Position numbers and translations under genes: made by a program. Under the pieces are notes generated by a model. That model was given only the letters and a program-made list of their open reading frames with translations, ran no database searches and was not told where the DNA came from. A stretch of 64,000 nt of DNA from Variovorax davisae (GTDB lineage Bacteria > Pseudomonadota > Gammaproteobacteria > Burkholderiales > Burkholderiaceae_C), in the NCBI RefSeq assembly GCF_030316845.1, contig NZ_JASZYS010000013.1:1-64000 (forward strand), written 5' to 3'. Positions 8,353-17,686 of the stretch are shown here, in pieces; within the stretch, counting starts at the first letter, position 1; every line of letters starts with the position of its first letter.

Positions 8353-8395
8353 GGAGGAGTTCTTCCAGGGTTGGCGACGGGCGGCTGATTCTGCG

Positions 8396-9244
8396 TCATC
8401 CGGCCGCGGGCGCCGGCCCGACGTAGCCCAGCTTGAGGCTCGTGGCATGCGCTTCGCGGCACACGGCGAGGGCGATGCTGCCATCGACCGAGGGATCGAA
8501 GCCGCCGCTGGCGCCCAGGGCCGTGATCACCGCGCAAACGCGGCCGGTGAAGTCGAACACCGGCGCGGCCACCGCGCTGATGCCGCGCAGGTAGGTGTCC
8601 CGCACGCTCGCGCAGCGCGCGGCGCGGACCTCGCGCTGCAGCGTGCCGACCGGGTCGGGTGCGGGCAGCAGCGCGCGCATGTCGTCGGTGGCGGCGGCCA
8701 GTTCCGCCTCGGCCATCTGGCGCACGCTGGCTTCGTCCAGCAGGCCCAGGAACACGCGCCCGGTCGCCGACCACAGCATCGACATCACCGAGCCGGCGCG
8801 GACGTTCACGGTGACCGGCAGGCCCGGCTCCTCGATCCGCATGATGGTCGGCCCCCGGTTGCCCATGACGGCGACAAAACAGGTGATCTCGAGGCGCTCG
8901 CGCAACCGGATCAGCGCCGGTTCCGCATGCCGGATCGGTTCGGCCTGGCGCATCGCTGCCAGACCGATGCGGATCAGCTCGGGGCCCAGGAAGTAGCGTT
9001 GGGTCGCCGGATCCTGGTCGACCAGACCCTCCTGCATCAGGCTCACCAGGTAGCGGTGCACCTTGGCAGGGCTTTCACCGACACGGGCCGCCAGCGCGGT
9101 CAGGCTCGCATCGCCGCCGATGTGGGCCAGACCCTTGAGCACCACCATGCCGGTCTGCGCCGACTGCACGCTCTGACGGCGGTCGGGCAGGCGCGGCATG
9201 GCCGGCTCGGCGGAAGGCGGGCGGGGGTCGGGGCTGGATTTCAT
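8396..9244 (-). CDS. IclR-family transcriptional regulator, divergent from a Bug receptor gene
   Basis: 282 residues. An N-terminal winged helix-turn-helix (about 30-95, with LTALAARVGESPAKVHRYLV) precedes the IclR effector domain, which ends with the typical GISAVAAPVFDFTGRVCAVI segment (about 215-240). IclR proteins bind small acids through this domain and control neighbouring catabolic genes. It is divergent from the Bug receptor and P450 genes, with palindromic DNA in the 98 bp gap, so control of that pair is the natural inference. The N-terminal 15 residues are Pro-rich, and the real start may be an internal Met. Confidence 0.88.
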   Translation of the reverse strand: MKSSPDPRPPSAEPAMPRLPDRRQSVQSAQTGMVVLKGLAHIGGDASLTALAARVGESPAKVHRYLVSLMQEGLVDQDPATQRYFLGPELIRIGLAAMRQAEPIRHAEPALIRLRERLEITCFVAVMGNRGPTIMRIEEPGLPVTVNVRAGSVMSMLWSATGRVFLGLLDEASVRQMAEAELAAATDDMRALLPAPDPVGTLQREVRAARCASVRDTYLRGISAVAAPVFDFTGRVCAVITALGASGGFDPSVDGSIALAVCREAHATSLKLGYVGPAPAAG

Positions 9245-9273
9245 GGCGGGACGATCCTAACCATCGCGCTCGG

Positions 9274-9323
9274 CCGGGGAAAACCCGGAGTTGGCGATTA
9301 CGCATAGCGTATAACAATTACGC
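9274..9323. promoter_or_regulatory. Candidate operator region between iclR-type gene and Bug/P450 operon
   Basis: The divergent gap contains CCGGG-N5-CCCGG (9274-9288). It also holds two direct copies of ATTACGC 20 bp apart (9297-9303 and 9317-9323), the first overlapping the inverted repeat TACGC-ATA-GCGTA. Spacing by two helical turns beside an inverted repeat suits a dimeric or tetrameric IclR protein. The identity of the binding protein is inferred. Confidence 0.4.
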
Positions 9324-9342
9324 GACATTTTGGAGACCCCAC

Positions 9343-10311
9343 ATGAAGCACGTTCTCGCCGTGGCCCTGGCTGCCCTGTCGCTGGTGGCGACCCCGTCGA
9401 CCGCCCAGCAGGCCTTTCCGACCAAGCCGATCCGCTGGCTGGTGCCGTATGCGGCCGGCGGCGGTTCGGACTTCCTGGCCCGTACGATCGGCCAACGGCT
9501 GTCGACCCAGGTCGGCCAGCCGGTGCTGGTCGACAACAAGCCCGGTGGCAACACGGCGCTCGCGGCGGCCGAGATCGCGCGTGCGGCGGCGGATGGCTAC
9601 ACCGTGCTGTCGGCCGACAACGGCACCATGGTCTTCAACCCGGCGCTCTACAAGAGCCTCTCCTACAGCCCCGCCAAGGACCTGGCGCCGGTGACGCTGA
9701 TGGGACGCTTCCCGATGATCCTGGTGGTCGGCCCGGCCAGCGACGCGACCGGCGCCAGGGACTTCATCGCCAAGGCCAAGGCCAAGCCCGGCGGCACCAA
9801 TTTCGCGTCCGCGGGCGCCGGCAGTCCGCACCACCTGGCGATGGAACTGCTCAAGGTGGAAGCTGGCCTGTTCATGGTCCACGTGCCCTACCGGGGCGCC
9901 GCGCCCGCCTTGGCCGACGTGGTCGGCGGGCAGGTGCCGGCGATGATGGTCGACCTGGCGGCGGGCGCGGGCTTCATCAAGGGCGGCAAGGTCAGGCCGC
10001 TGGCGGTGGCCAACCCGACCCGGCTGCCGCAACTGCCCGACGTGCCGACCTTCGCCGAATTGGGCTTCAAGAACGTCGAGGCGGCCGCGCTGGTCGGCAT
10101 GGTGGTGCCGGCGGCGACCCCGCCCGAGGTCATCGACACGCTCAACAAGCAGGTGGTGGCCGCCATCCGCGACCCGGCGGTCCACCAGCGGATGGTCGAC
10201 TTCGGCGTCGAGCCGGTTGGCAACACGCCGGCCCAGTTCGCCGCGCTGCTGCAGAGCGAGACCGCGCGCTGGCAGAAGCTCATCCGCGACCTCAAGATCA
10301 CGCTGGACTGA
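9343..10311 (+). CDS. Bug/TctC-family periplasmic solute receptor
   Basis: 322 residues with a signal peptide (LAVALAALSLVATPSTAQQ). The family core follows: FPTKPIRWLVPYAAGGGSDF, then VDNKPGGNTALAA, then HVPYRGAAPALADVVGGQV. These receptors bind carboxylates or related small solutes in the periplasm and are strongly expanded in Burkholderiales. The downstream P450 starts 11 bases after the stop, so the two are probably one transcript under the divergent IclR gene. The receptor may therefore capture the substrate, or a product, of the P450. The ligand cannot be read from sequence. Confidence 0.92.
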   Translation: MKHVLAVALAALSLVATPSTAQQAFPTKPIRWLVPYAAGGGSDFLARTIGQRLSTQVGQPVLVDNKPGGNTALAAAEIARAAADGYTVLSADNGTMVFNPALYKSLSYSPAKDLAPVTLMGRFPMILVVGPASDATGARDFIAKAKAKPGGTNFASAGAGSPHHLAMELLKVEAGLFMVHVPYRGAAPALADVVGGQVPAMMVDLAAGAGFIKGGKVRPLAVANPTRLPQLPDVPTFAELGFKNVEAAALVGMVVPAATPPEVIDTLNKQVVAAIRDPAVHQRMVDFGVEPVGNTPAQFAALLQSETARWQKLIRDLKITLD

Positions 10312-10322
10312 GGACGACCCCG

Positions 10323-12671
10323 ATGACCACCCCGCCATCCGCGGCGCCTGCCACCGGCTGCCCCTTCGCGTCCTCGCCGCTGTCGACCCACACCACGCCG
10401 ACCGGTTGCCCGGTCAGCCAGCGCGCCGCAGAATTCGATCCCTTCGAGGACGCCTACCAGCAGGATCCGCCCGAGTCGCTGCGCTGGGCGCGCGAGCAGG
10501 AGCCGATCTTCTGGAGTCCGCGGCTGGGCTATTGGGTGGTCACGCGCTACGAGGACATCAAGTCGATCTTTCGCGACAACATCACCTTCAGCCCGTCGAT
10601 CGCGCTCGAGAAGATCACCCCGACCGGCGAAGAGGCCAACGCGGTGCTGGCTTCCTACGGGTTCGCGCTGAACCGCACCCTGGTCAACGAGGACGAGCCG
10701 GCCCACATGCCGCGCCGGCGCCTGTTGATGGAGCCGTTCACGCCCGACGAACTGCGCCATCACGAACCGCTGGTGCGCAAGCTGGCGCGCGAGTACGTCG
10801 ACCGCTTCATCGACGACGGCCGCGCCGACCTGGTCGACCAGATGCTGTGGGAGGTGCCGCTGACGGTGGCGCTGCATTTCCTCGGCGTGCCCGAGGAGGA
10901 CATGGACACGCTGCGCAAGTACTCGATCGCCCACACGGTCAACACCTGGGGCCGGCCGAAGCCGGAAGAGCAGGTGGCGGTGGCGCATGCGGTCGGCAAC
11001 TTCTGGCAGTTCGCGGGCCAGGTGCTCGACAAGATGCGCCAGGACCCGTCGGGCCCGGGCTGGATGCGCTACGGCATCCGCAAGCAGGTCGACCATCCGG
11101 AGGTGGTGACCGACTCGTACCTGCATTCGATGATGATGGCCGGCATCGTGGCGGCGCACGAAACCACCGCCAATGCCACGGCCAATGCGATGAAGCTGCT
11201 GCTGCAGCACCCCGACACCTGGCGCGAGATCTGCGAGGACCCGAGCCTGATCTCCAACGCGGTCGAGGAATGCCTGCGCCACAACGGCTCGGTGGCGGCC
11301 TGGCGGCGGCTGGTCACGAAGGAGGTCGAGGTCGGTGGCGCCCGGCTGCCTGCGGGCTCGAAGCTGTTGATCGTGACCTCGTCGGCCAACCACGACCCGC
11401 ACCAGTTCGCCGATGCCGACCTGTTCGACATCCGGCGCGACAACGCCAGCGAGCATCTCACCTTCGGCTATGGCTCGCACCAGTGCATGGGCAAGAACCT
11501 GGCGCGCATGGAGATGCAGATCTTCCTGGAGGAGTTCACGCGCAGGCTGCCGCACATGCGCCTGGCCGAGCAGGCCTTCAGCTATGTGCCGAACACCTCG
11601 TTCCGGGGGCCGGAGCACCTGTGGGTCGAGTGGGATCCTGCGCTCAACCCGGAGCGAGCCCGCCCGACACTGCTGCAGGCGCAGACGCCGGTGCGCATCG
11701 GCGAGCCGTCGCGCCAGGCCGGGGCCCGCACGGTGATCGTCGACAGCGCGACGCCGGTGGCCGAAGGCATCGTCAGGCTGCGCCTGGTCGCGCCGGACGG
11801 CAAGGCACTGCCGCGCTGGACGCCCGGCGCGCACATCGATGTCGAATGCGGCGGCCCCGAGTTGTCGCGCCAGTACTCGCTGTGCGGCGACCCGGACGAC
11901 ACGCGGGCCCTGGAGATCGCGGTGCTGCGCGAAGCCGAAAGCCGCGGCGGCTCGGCCTGGATCCACGGCCAGGTCCAGGCCGGTGACCGGCTGCGCATCC
12001 GCGGGCCGCGCAACCACTTCCGGCTCGACGAAGGGGCGCGCCGGCTGATCCTGATCGCCGGCGGCATCGGCATCACGCCGGTGAGCGCCATGGCGCGCCG
12101 GGCCCGCGCGCTCGGGCTCGACTACGCGCTGCACTACAGCGGGCGCCGGCGCGCCACCATGGCCTTCGTCGACGAGCTGGCTGCCTTGCACGGCGAGCGC
12201 CTTCATCTGCATGTCGGCGACGAAGGCCGGCGCTGCGACTTCGATGCCCTGCTGGCGCGTCCCGAGCCCGGGACCCAGGTCTATGCCTGCGGCCCGCAGC
12301 GCATGCTCGACGCCCTGGAGGCCGGCTGCGCCGGTTGGCCCGAGGATGCGCTGCGGATCGAGCACTTCGCATCGACCGTGGGCACGCTGGACCCGAGCCG
12401 CGAGCACGCGTTCGAAGTGGAGCTCAAGGATTCGGGCATCACGGTCATGGTGGCGGCCGATCGCACCGTGCTGAGCGCGCTGCGCGCCGCCAACGTCGAC
12501 ATCCCGAGCGATTGCGAGGAAGGCCTGTGCGGGACCTGCGAGGTGCGCGTGCTCGGCGGCGAGGTCGACCATCGCGACCTGGTGCTGACCCGCGCCGAGC
12601 GCGAGGCCCAGTCGCGCATGATGACCTGCTGCTCGCGGGCGCGCGGCGGGAAGCTGGTGCTGGAACTCTGA
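10323..12671 (+). CDS. Self-sufficient cytochrome P450 fused to an FMN/2Fe-2S reductase (CYP116B type)
   Basis: 782 residues in three modules. The P450 (about 30-445) has an I-helix AAHETT, the ExxR motif in EECLRHN and the heme loop FGYGSHQCMGKN with ligand Cys388. An FNR-like FMN/NAD(P)H domain (about 465-685) has RQYSLCGDPDD, LIAGGIGITPVSA and YACGPQRML. A plant-type ferredoxin (about 700-782) has CEEGLCGTC (Cys731, 736, 739) and a late Cys for a 2Fe-2S cluster. This order and length match the CYP116B/P450RhF class, which passes electrons from NAD(P)H through FMN and iron-sulfur to heme in one chain. The substrate is unknown; relatives hydroxylate or dealkylate aromatic and aliphatic compounds. 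It is cytosolic and probably co-transcribed with the Bug receptor. Confidence 0.95.
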   Translation: MTTPPSAAPATGCPFASSPLSTHTTPTGCPVSQRAAEFDPFEDAYQQDPPESLRWAREQEPIFWSPRLGYWVVTRYEDIKSIFRDNITFSPSIALEKITPTGEEANAVLASYGFALNRTLVNEDEPAHMPRRRLLMEPFTPDELRHHEPLVRKLAREYVDRFIDDGRADLVDQMLWEVPLTVALHFLGVPEEDMDTLRKYSIAHTVNTWGRPKPEEQVAVAHAVGNFWQFAGQVLDKMRQDPSGPGWMRYGIRKQVDHPEVVTDSYLHSMMMAGIVAAHETTANATANAMKLLLQHPDTWREICEDPSLISNAVEECLRHNGSVAAWRRLVTKEVEVGGARLPAGSKLLIVTSSANHDPHQFADADLFDIRRDNASEHLTFGYGSHQCMGKNLARMEMQIFLEEFTRRLPHMRLAEQAFSYVPNTSFRGPEHLWVEWDPALNPERARPTLLQAQTPVRIGEPSRQAGARTVIVDSATPVAEGIVRLRLVAPDGKALPRWTPGAHIDVECGGPELSRQYSLCGDPDDTRALEIAVLREAESRGGSAWIHGQVQAGDRLRIRGPRNHFRLDEGARRLILIAGGIGITPVSAMARRARALGLDYALHYSGRRRATMAFVDELAALHGERLHLHVGDEGRRCDFDALLARPEPGTQVYACGPQRMLDALEAGCAGWPEDALRIEHFASTVGTLDPSREHAFEVELKDSGITVMVAADRTVLSALRAANVDIPSDCEEGLCGTCEVRVLGGEVDHRDLVLTRAEREAQSRMMTCCSRARGGKLVLEL

Positions 12672-12843
12672 GCGCCGGACCCGCGTGGCGTGGGGCACGA
12701 GCCGATTCCATCGGCAGCGGGCCGAGCGTCTCCCGCCGTCTCGCCCGCTATGATGCGCGCGGCCCTCGGCAAACCAAGCCCGGCGGCCGCGCGTCTCAAC
12801 CATCGGCTCGACGGACACATCGAGCCTCCAGGATTGGAAGCCG

Positions 12844-14553
12844 ATGTCGCACAAGCCTGCCGGGCTCATCTATGGCGTCGACGACACGCCGCCGCTGGGC
12901 GTCAACATCCTCAGCGGACTGCAGCATGTCGGGCTGATGTCGATCTACCTGGTCTACCCGGTGCTGATCGCGCAGGCGGCCGGTGCATCGGCCGAGGTCG
13001 CGGCCTCGCTGGTCAGCGCCACGCTGATCGCGCTGGCCGTCGCGACCCTGCTGCAGGTCATCACGATCGGGCCGATCGGCTCGGGCTTCCTGTGCCAGCC
13101 GACCTCCAGCGTGGTCTACATCGTGCCTTCGCTGGTGGCGGCGCGCAGCGGCAACCTCGCCGCGGTCTTCGGGATGACCATGCTGGCCGGCCTGTTCGAG
13201 GTCGCGCTGGCGCGCGTGCTGCCGCGCCTGCGTCCGGTCTTCACGCCCGAGATCACCGGCCTGGTGGTGCTGCTGACCGGCGTCTCGGTGGGCGTGGTCG
13301 GCCTGCGCACCGCGCTCGGCGGCGGCCCAGCCGCCACCGACCCGGCCGAGGTCGACTTGCTGCTGGGCCTGGGCACGCTCGGCCTGATGGTGGCGCTGAA
13401 CGTGTGGGGCCGCGGTGCGCTGCGGGTGTTCAGCGTCCTGATCGGGCTGCTGGCGGGCTGCGCGGCCGGCTGGATGCTGGGGCGCTTCGAGGCCCAGGAG
13501 GTCGCCCGCCTGTCCGCCGCGCCCCTGTTCGCGACGCCCCTGCTGGGCCACGTGGGCTGGTCCTTCGATGCCGCCCTGGTGCTGCCGTTCCTGATCGGCG
13601 CGGTGGCCGCGGTGCTGAAGGTGATCGGCAATGTCACGACCTCGCAGAAGGCCAACCAGGTGGGCTGGGTGCGCGCCGACATGCGTTCCATCAGCCGCGG
13701 CGTGCTGGCCGACGGGCTCGGCTCGGTCGTCGCCGGCGCGATCGGCGCGCCGGGCATCAATTCATCGAGCAGCGCGGTCGGCCTGGCGACGGCCACCGGG
13801 GTGGCCAGCCGGTGCGTCGGCTGGTCGGTGGCCGCCATCCTGCTGGTGTTCGCCTTCGTGCCGAAGCTGGGCATGCTGTTCAACCTGGTGCCGCGGCCGG
13901 TGCTCGGCGCGGCGCTGGTGTTCTCGTCGACCTTCATCGTCACCAACGGCCTGGTCATCATGACCTCTCGCCTGCTCGACGCGCGCAAGACTCTGGTGAT
14001 CGGGCTGGCGATCGTCTTCGGCCTGGCGGTGGAGATCTTCCCGGGCCTGCTGGTGGTGCTGCCGCCGGCGCTGCGGCCGTCGTTCGGCAACTCGCTGGTG
14101 TTCGGCACGCTGGTGGGCCTCGGCCTCAATCTGCTGTTCCGCATCGGGCTGCGGCGCAGCGTCTCGATGAGCGTGGCGCCCGAAGCGATCGACCCGGAGG
14201 CGCTGGAGGAGTTCCTCGACGGCCAGGGCGCGGCCTGGGGGGCGCGCGCCGACGTGATCGAGCGGGCCAAGTTCAACCTCGTGCAATCGATCGAGACCCT
14301 GGCCGGCAGCGGCGTCGCCTCGGGGCCGCTGCACGTCGAGGCCTCGTTCGACGAGTTCAACCTCGACCTGCGGGTGTCCTATGTCGGCGACCAGCTCGAA
14401 CTGCCGGAACAGCGGCCCTCGATCGAGGAGATCATCGAGTCCGACCACGGCGAGCGCCGGCTGGCCGGCTTCCTGCTGCGGCGCTTCGCCGACCGCGTGA
14501 CCTCCCGGCGCGCGGGCGAGCGGGCGACGGTCGGGTTTCACTTCGATCACTAG
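12844..14553 (+). CDS. NCS2 nucleobase permease with an added C-terminal soluble domain
   Basis: 569 residues. The first 445 or so form a UraA/XanQ-like membrane domain of about 13-14 hydrophobic segments. It includes QHVGLMSIYLVYPVLIAQAAG, the QPTSS region and GAPGINSSSSAVGLATATGV, the family substrate-site region. The last 110 residues (from about 455) are soluble, with FLDGQGAAWGARADVIERA and then NLVQSIETL, and a late stretch ERRLAGFLLRRFADRV. That tail loosely resembles GHKL-type ATPase folds of the RsbW group, although the usual nucleotide boxes are weak. The transported base is probably a purine or uracil analogue; this is uncertain. Confidence 0.85.
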   Translation: MSHKPAGLIYGVDDTPPLGVNILSGLQHVGLMSIYLVYPVLIAQAAGASAEVAASLVSATLIALAVATLLQVITIGPIGSGFLCQPTSSVVYIVPSLVAARSGNLAAVFGMTMLAGLFEVALARVLPRLRPVFTPEITGLVVLLTGVSVGVVGLRTALGGGPAATDPAEVDLLLGLGTLGLMVALNVWGRGALRVFSVLIGLLAGCAAGWMLGRFEAQEVARLSAAPLFATPLLGHVGWSFDAALVLPFLIGAVAAVLKVIGNVTTSQKANQVGWVRADMRSISRGVLADGLGSVVAGAIGAPGINSSSSAVGLATATGVASRCVGWSVAAILLVFAFVPKLGMLFNLVPRPVLGAALVFSSTFIVTNGLVIMTSRLLDARKTLVIGLAIVFGLAVEIFPGLLVVLPPALRPSFGNSLVFGTLVGLGLNLLFRIGLRRSVSMSVAPEAIDPEALEEFLDGQGAAWGARADVIERAKFNLVQSIETLAGSGVASGPLHVEASFDEFNLDLRVSYVGDQLELPEQRPSIEEIIESDHGERRLAGFLLRRFADRVTSRRAGERATVGFHFDH

Positions 14554-14571
14554 GGCGCCCGAGGGCCCGCG

Positions 14572-15720
14572 TCAGCCCGGCGTGAAGGCTTCGTGCACCG
14601 CGGACTGCACCGCGCCGCCCAGCACGGCGCCGCCGCCCGCGACGTAGATCCGGTCGCCGATCGCGGCCGCGCCGACCGCGTGCCGGGGCGTCGGCATCGG
14701 CGCGTGCCGCTGCCAGCCGTCGGTGGCAGGGTCGTAGCTTTCCATCTGGCCGAACACGGTGGCCTGGCGCGGCACGCCGCCAGCCAGGATGCCGCCTTCG
14801 CCGCCCATGGCGTAGAAGCGCCCGCGCAGCACCACCAGCCCGTGGCCCGAGCGCGCCGTCGGCAGCGGCGCGCGCAACTCCCAGGTGTCGCGCGCCGGCA
14901 GGTAGACATGGTGCAGGTCGGTGTTGTATTCGAAAGTGTTGAAGCGCCCGCCGATCACGTGGATCAGCCCTGCGTGGGCGACGCAGCCGACGTGGTCGCG
15001 CGCGCCCGGCAGCGGCTTGCGCTGGCTCCAGGCATCGGCTTGCGGATCGTAGACCTCGTGCCAGCCGACGCTGGCGCGTTCGCTCGCGGGCTCGGAGGCG
15101 CCGCCGACCAGGTGCAGCTTGCCGTCCAGCATGACGGCCGCCGCGGCGCCGCGCGGCCGCCGCAGCGGTGCGATCTCGCGCCAGCGATCGGCCGCCAGCT
15201 CGTAGGCATAGGCATGGGTGTCCGACAGGCGGTTCTGCTCGACGAAGCCGCCGAGCGCGTAGACGAAGCGCGCGTCCGAGGCCACCGCCACGTGGTTGGC
15301 GCCGCGCGGCAACGGCGCTCCCTGCAGCCAGCGGTCGAGCGCCGGGTCGTAGATGTGGTGATAGGCGCGGTTGACCGCGCCCTCGCCGTAGCCGCCGACC
15401 ACATGCATGCGCCCCGCGGTCGCCGTGGCCCAGGCCATCTCGCTGCGCGGCAGCGGCAGCGCGGCACGCGCCGCCCACTGGCCGGGCGGGCCGGCGGGCG
15501 CGGGGCTGTCGGTCCGGCGCTGCGATTCCTGGTCGGGCGTGAGGTGGTGCGGCACGCCGCCCTGCAGCCGGGCATACGGCTCGGCGGATGAAGGTGCGGC
15601 GGGGAGGGCGGGCGGCCCCGCATGCCCGGCGTGCGCCGCAGCGGGCGTGCGGCCTGGCGAAGCGGCGCAGCCCGCGAGGGTTGCGCCGGCGGCGCAGAGC
15701 AGGAGCTGGCGGCGTTGCAT
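14572..15720 (-). CDS. Kelch-repeat lipoprotein
   Basis: 382 residues. The N-terminus MQRRQLLLCAAGATLAGCAAS is a lipoprotein signal with lipobox LAGC and some Tat character. From about residue 85 to the end there are five to six Kelch units with the repeated pattern of a GG pair, an aromatic and a Trp (for example MHVVGGYGEGAVN, then YDPALDRWLQGAPLP, then LIHVIGGRFNT). They should close into a beta-propeller. Such secreted propellers bind sugars or proteins or act structurally; no enzyme motif is visible. The gene ends 18 bases after the convergent permease gene and starts just downstream of the Bug receptor gene on the same strand. Confidence 0.85.
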   Translation of the reverse strand: MQRRQLLLCAAGATLAGCAASPGRTPAAAHAGHAGPPALPAAPSSAEPYARLQGGVPHHLTPDQESQRRTDSPAPAGPPGQWAARAALPLPRSEMAWATATAGRMHVVGGYGEGAVNRAYHHIYDPALDRWLQGAPLPRGANHVAVASDARFVYALGGFVEQNRLSDTHAYAYELAADRWREIAPLRRPRGAAAAVMLDGKLHLVGGASEPASERASVGWHEVYDPQADAWSQRKPLPGARDHVGCVAHAGLIHVIGGRFNTFEYNTDLHHVYLPARDTWELRAPLPTARSGHGLVVLRGRFYAMGGEGGILAGGVPRQATVFGQMESYDPATDGWQRHAPMPTPRHAVGAAAIGDRIYVAGGGAVLGGAVQSAVHEAFTPG

Positions 15721-15745
15721 GCGCGCAGCTTAGCGCCCCCGACGC

Positions 15746-16720
15746 TCAATCCAGCTTGATGTTGGCTTCGCGGATCACCTTGCCCCACATCGCGCGGTCG
15801 GCCTCGATGAAGGCGGTGAACTCGGCCGGCGTGTTGCAGCGCAGCGCGCCGCCGTACTCGGTCCAGCGCTGTGCCAGCTCCGGCGACTGGCAGGCCTTCT
15901 GCATCGCGGCGCTGAGCTTGTCGAGGATCGGCTTGGGCGTGCCGGCCGGCGCCAGGATGCCCTGCCAGGCGATCGGCGCGTAGTCGGGCAGGCCGGCTTC
16001 GGCGAAGGTCGGCACGTCCGGGAAGCTCGGGTGGCGCTGCTTGCCGGTGATGGCCAGCAGCTTGAGCTTGCCGGCGCGGATGTTGCCGGCCGCCGCCGGC
16101 AGGCCGTCGAACATGGCCTGCACCTGGCCCCCCATCAGGTCGGTGTAGGGGCTGTTGCTGTTGTAGGGCACCAGGTTGGTCTTGACGCCCGCGGCGTTGT
16201 TGAACCACACGCCCGACAGGTGCGAGTAGCTGCCGATGCCGGCCGTCGCGACGGTCACTGAATCGGGCTTGGCCTTGAGTTCGGCGATCAGCGCGCGGGC
16301 GTCCTTGACCGGCAGGCTCGGGTTGGCGATGAGGCCGGTGTTGAGCACGCCGAGCAGGCTCACCGGGGCGAAGTCCTTCTCGGCATTGAAGGGCAGCTTC
16401 GCATAGAGGTGCGGCACGACCGACAGCGAGCTGGTGGTGCCGATGTAGAGCGAATAGCCGTCCGCCGGTGCCTTGGCGGCGACTTCGGTGCCGATGATGT
16501 TCGAGGCCCCGGGGCGGTTCTCGACGAAAAAGGACTGGCCCAGGATCTTCGTCAGCTCGGCGGCGATCTCGCGCGCATTGGCATCGGGCCCGCTGCCGGC
16601 CGGGAAGGGCGCGATGATCCGCACCGGCTTGGTCGGGTAGTCCTGCGCGTGGGCCGTGAGCGCGGCGACGGCGGCCGTGGCCGCCAGCAGGCGGCGGCCC
16701 CAGGTCTGCAAATCGATCAT
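15746..16720 (-). CDS. Bug/TctC-family periplasmic solute receptor
   Basis: 324 residues with a signal peptide (LLAATAAVAALTAHAQ) and family motifs YPTKPVRIIAPFPAGSGPD, then VENRPGASNIIGTEVAAKA, then LMGGQVQAMFDGLPAAAGNI. It is expected to bind an organic acid or related solute in the periplasm. It lies divergent from an IclR regulator and directly upstream of the Kelch lipoprotein on the same strand (25 bases), so these may form one transcript. No dedicated TctA/TctB membrane genes are present here, as is common for orphan Bug receptors. Confidence 0.92.
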   Translation of the reverse strand: MIDLQTWGRRLLAATAAVAALTAHAQDYPTKPVRIIAPFPAGSGPDANAREIAAELTKILGQSFFVENRPGASNIIGTEVAAKAPADGYSLYIGTTSSLSVVPHLYAKLPFNAEKDFAPVSLLGVLNTGLIANPSLPVKDARALIAELKAKPDSVTVATAGIGSYSHLSGVWFNNAAGVKTNLVPYNSNSPYTDLMGGQVQAMFDGLPAAAGNIRAGKLKLLAITGKQRHPSFPDVPTFAEAGLPDYAPIAWQGILAPAGTPKPILDKLSAAMQKACQSPELAQRWTEYGGALRCNTPAEFTAFIEADRAMWGKVIREANIKLD

Positions 16721-16763
16721 CGAATGTCTCCTTGTGATAGCGGCGCGGCTGCACCACGTCGCA

Positions 16764-16791
16764 ATGGTACTTAGAATGCTTGAATTGTCAA
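16764..16791 (-). promoter_or_regulatory. Sigma70-type promoter for the Bug receptor at 15746-16720
   Basis: On the minus strand a perfect TTGACA (16791-16786) is followed after 16 bases by TACCAT (16769-16764). This would place the transcript start about 37 bases upstream of the receptor start codon. The surrounding AT-rich stretch stands out from the GC-rich background. A 10 bp palindrome CGATATATCG (16850-16859) lies nearby on the regulator side. Confidence 0.5.
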
Positions 16792-16921
16792 AATACGATA
16801 ATAAAAGGAGCGAATATCTTCGGAAGACGGCGGATGGGCCGCAGCGGATCGATATATCGTCGGAGCCGCGCGCGCACCGGCCGGTTCGCGCCGTGAAGCA
16901 ACGAATGAACGAAGGACTCTG

Positions 16922-17674
16922 GTGGCGGAAAAATCAACATCCAGCCTGGGACGCATGCTCGATGTGCTCGACCTGTTCGACGACCACTGCCTGACGCGGA
17001 CCGCGGAGGACATCGCGACCGAGCTGGAGGTGTCGCTGCCGACCGGCTACCGCTACGTGCGGATGCTGGTCGAAGCCGGCCTGCTGCAGCGGGTCGAGAA
17101 CTCCTGCTACACCCTGGGGCCGCGCATCATCCTGCTCGACCACTACATCCGCAAGGCCGACCCGGTGCTGCGCGAAGGCATTCCGGTGATGCGCGAACTG
17201 GTCCAGCAGACCGGCTTCGACTGCGTCAGCTCGGGCCTGTTCGGCACCCAGCTGCTCGACACCCACCGGGAAGCCGGCAGCGCGCCCGCGGCCCTGGCCT
17301 ACGGCCGCGGCCGGCCGCGGCCGCTGTTCCAGGGCGCGGCGCCCAAGGTCATCGTCGCCAGCTTCGCGCCGGCGCCGCTGCACAAGCTCTTCGACACCCG
17401 GCAGGCGGAAATCGTCCGCTGCGGGCTGCCCTCGGAGTGGAGCGATTTCAGGCGCTACTACGCGGCGATCCGCAAGGCCGGCCACTACCTCTCCGTGGGC
17501 GAGCTCGAACCCCAGCTGGCGGCGCTGGCGGCGCCGATCGAGAAGTCCGAGGGCGGCGTCTGGGGCGCGATCTCGCTGGTGCTCGACACCGCCCGCCTGG
17601 CGATCGTCGACACCGACCGGCTGGCGCACCTCGTCAAGGACGCCGCCAGGCGCATCGGCGAGCGGCTGGCCTGA
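16922..17674 (+). CDS. IclR-family transcriptional regulator
   Basis: 250 residues from a GTG start with a GAAGGA ribosome site 6-11 bases upstream. The N-terminal winged helix (about 8-70, SLGRMLDVLDLFDDHCLTR, then VSLPTGYRYVRMLVEAGLL) and C-terminal effector domain (about 85-250) are typical. It is divergent from a Bug receptor gene with a 201 bp gap holding an AT-rich promoter, so that gene is the likely target. It sits directly before rcoM, but a GC-rich hairpin after its stop suggests separate transcripts. Confidence 0.85.
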   Translation: MAEKSTSSLGRMLDVLDLFDDHCLTRTAEDIATELEVSLPTGYRYVRMLVEAGLLQRVENSCYTLGPRIILLDHYIRKADPVLREGIPVMRELVQQTGFDCVSSGLFGTQLLDTHREAGSAPAALAYGRGRPRPLFQGAAPKVIVASFAPAPLHKLFDTRQAEIVRCGLPSEWSDFRRYYAAIRKAGHYLSVGELEPQLAALAAPIEKSEGGVWGAISLVLDTARLAIVDTDRLAHLVKDAARRIGERLA

Positions 17675-17686
17675 GGCGACCTGAGC

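Noticed and set aside
9888..12869. 993-residue open frame on the minus strand
   Set aside because: Antisense to the P450 fusion gene; a by-product of high GC. It shows no domain and is rich in Arg, Ala and His as expected for a shadow frame.
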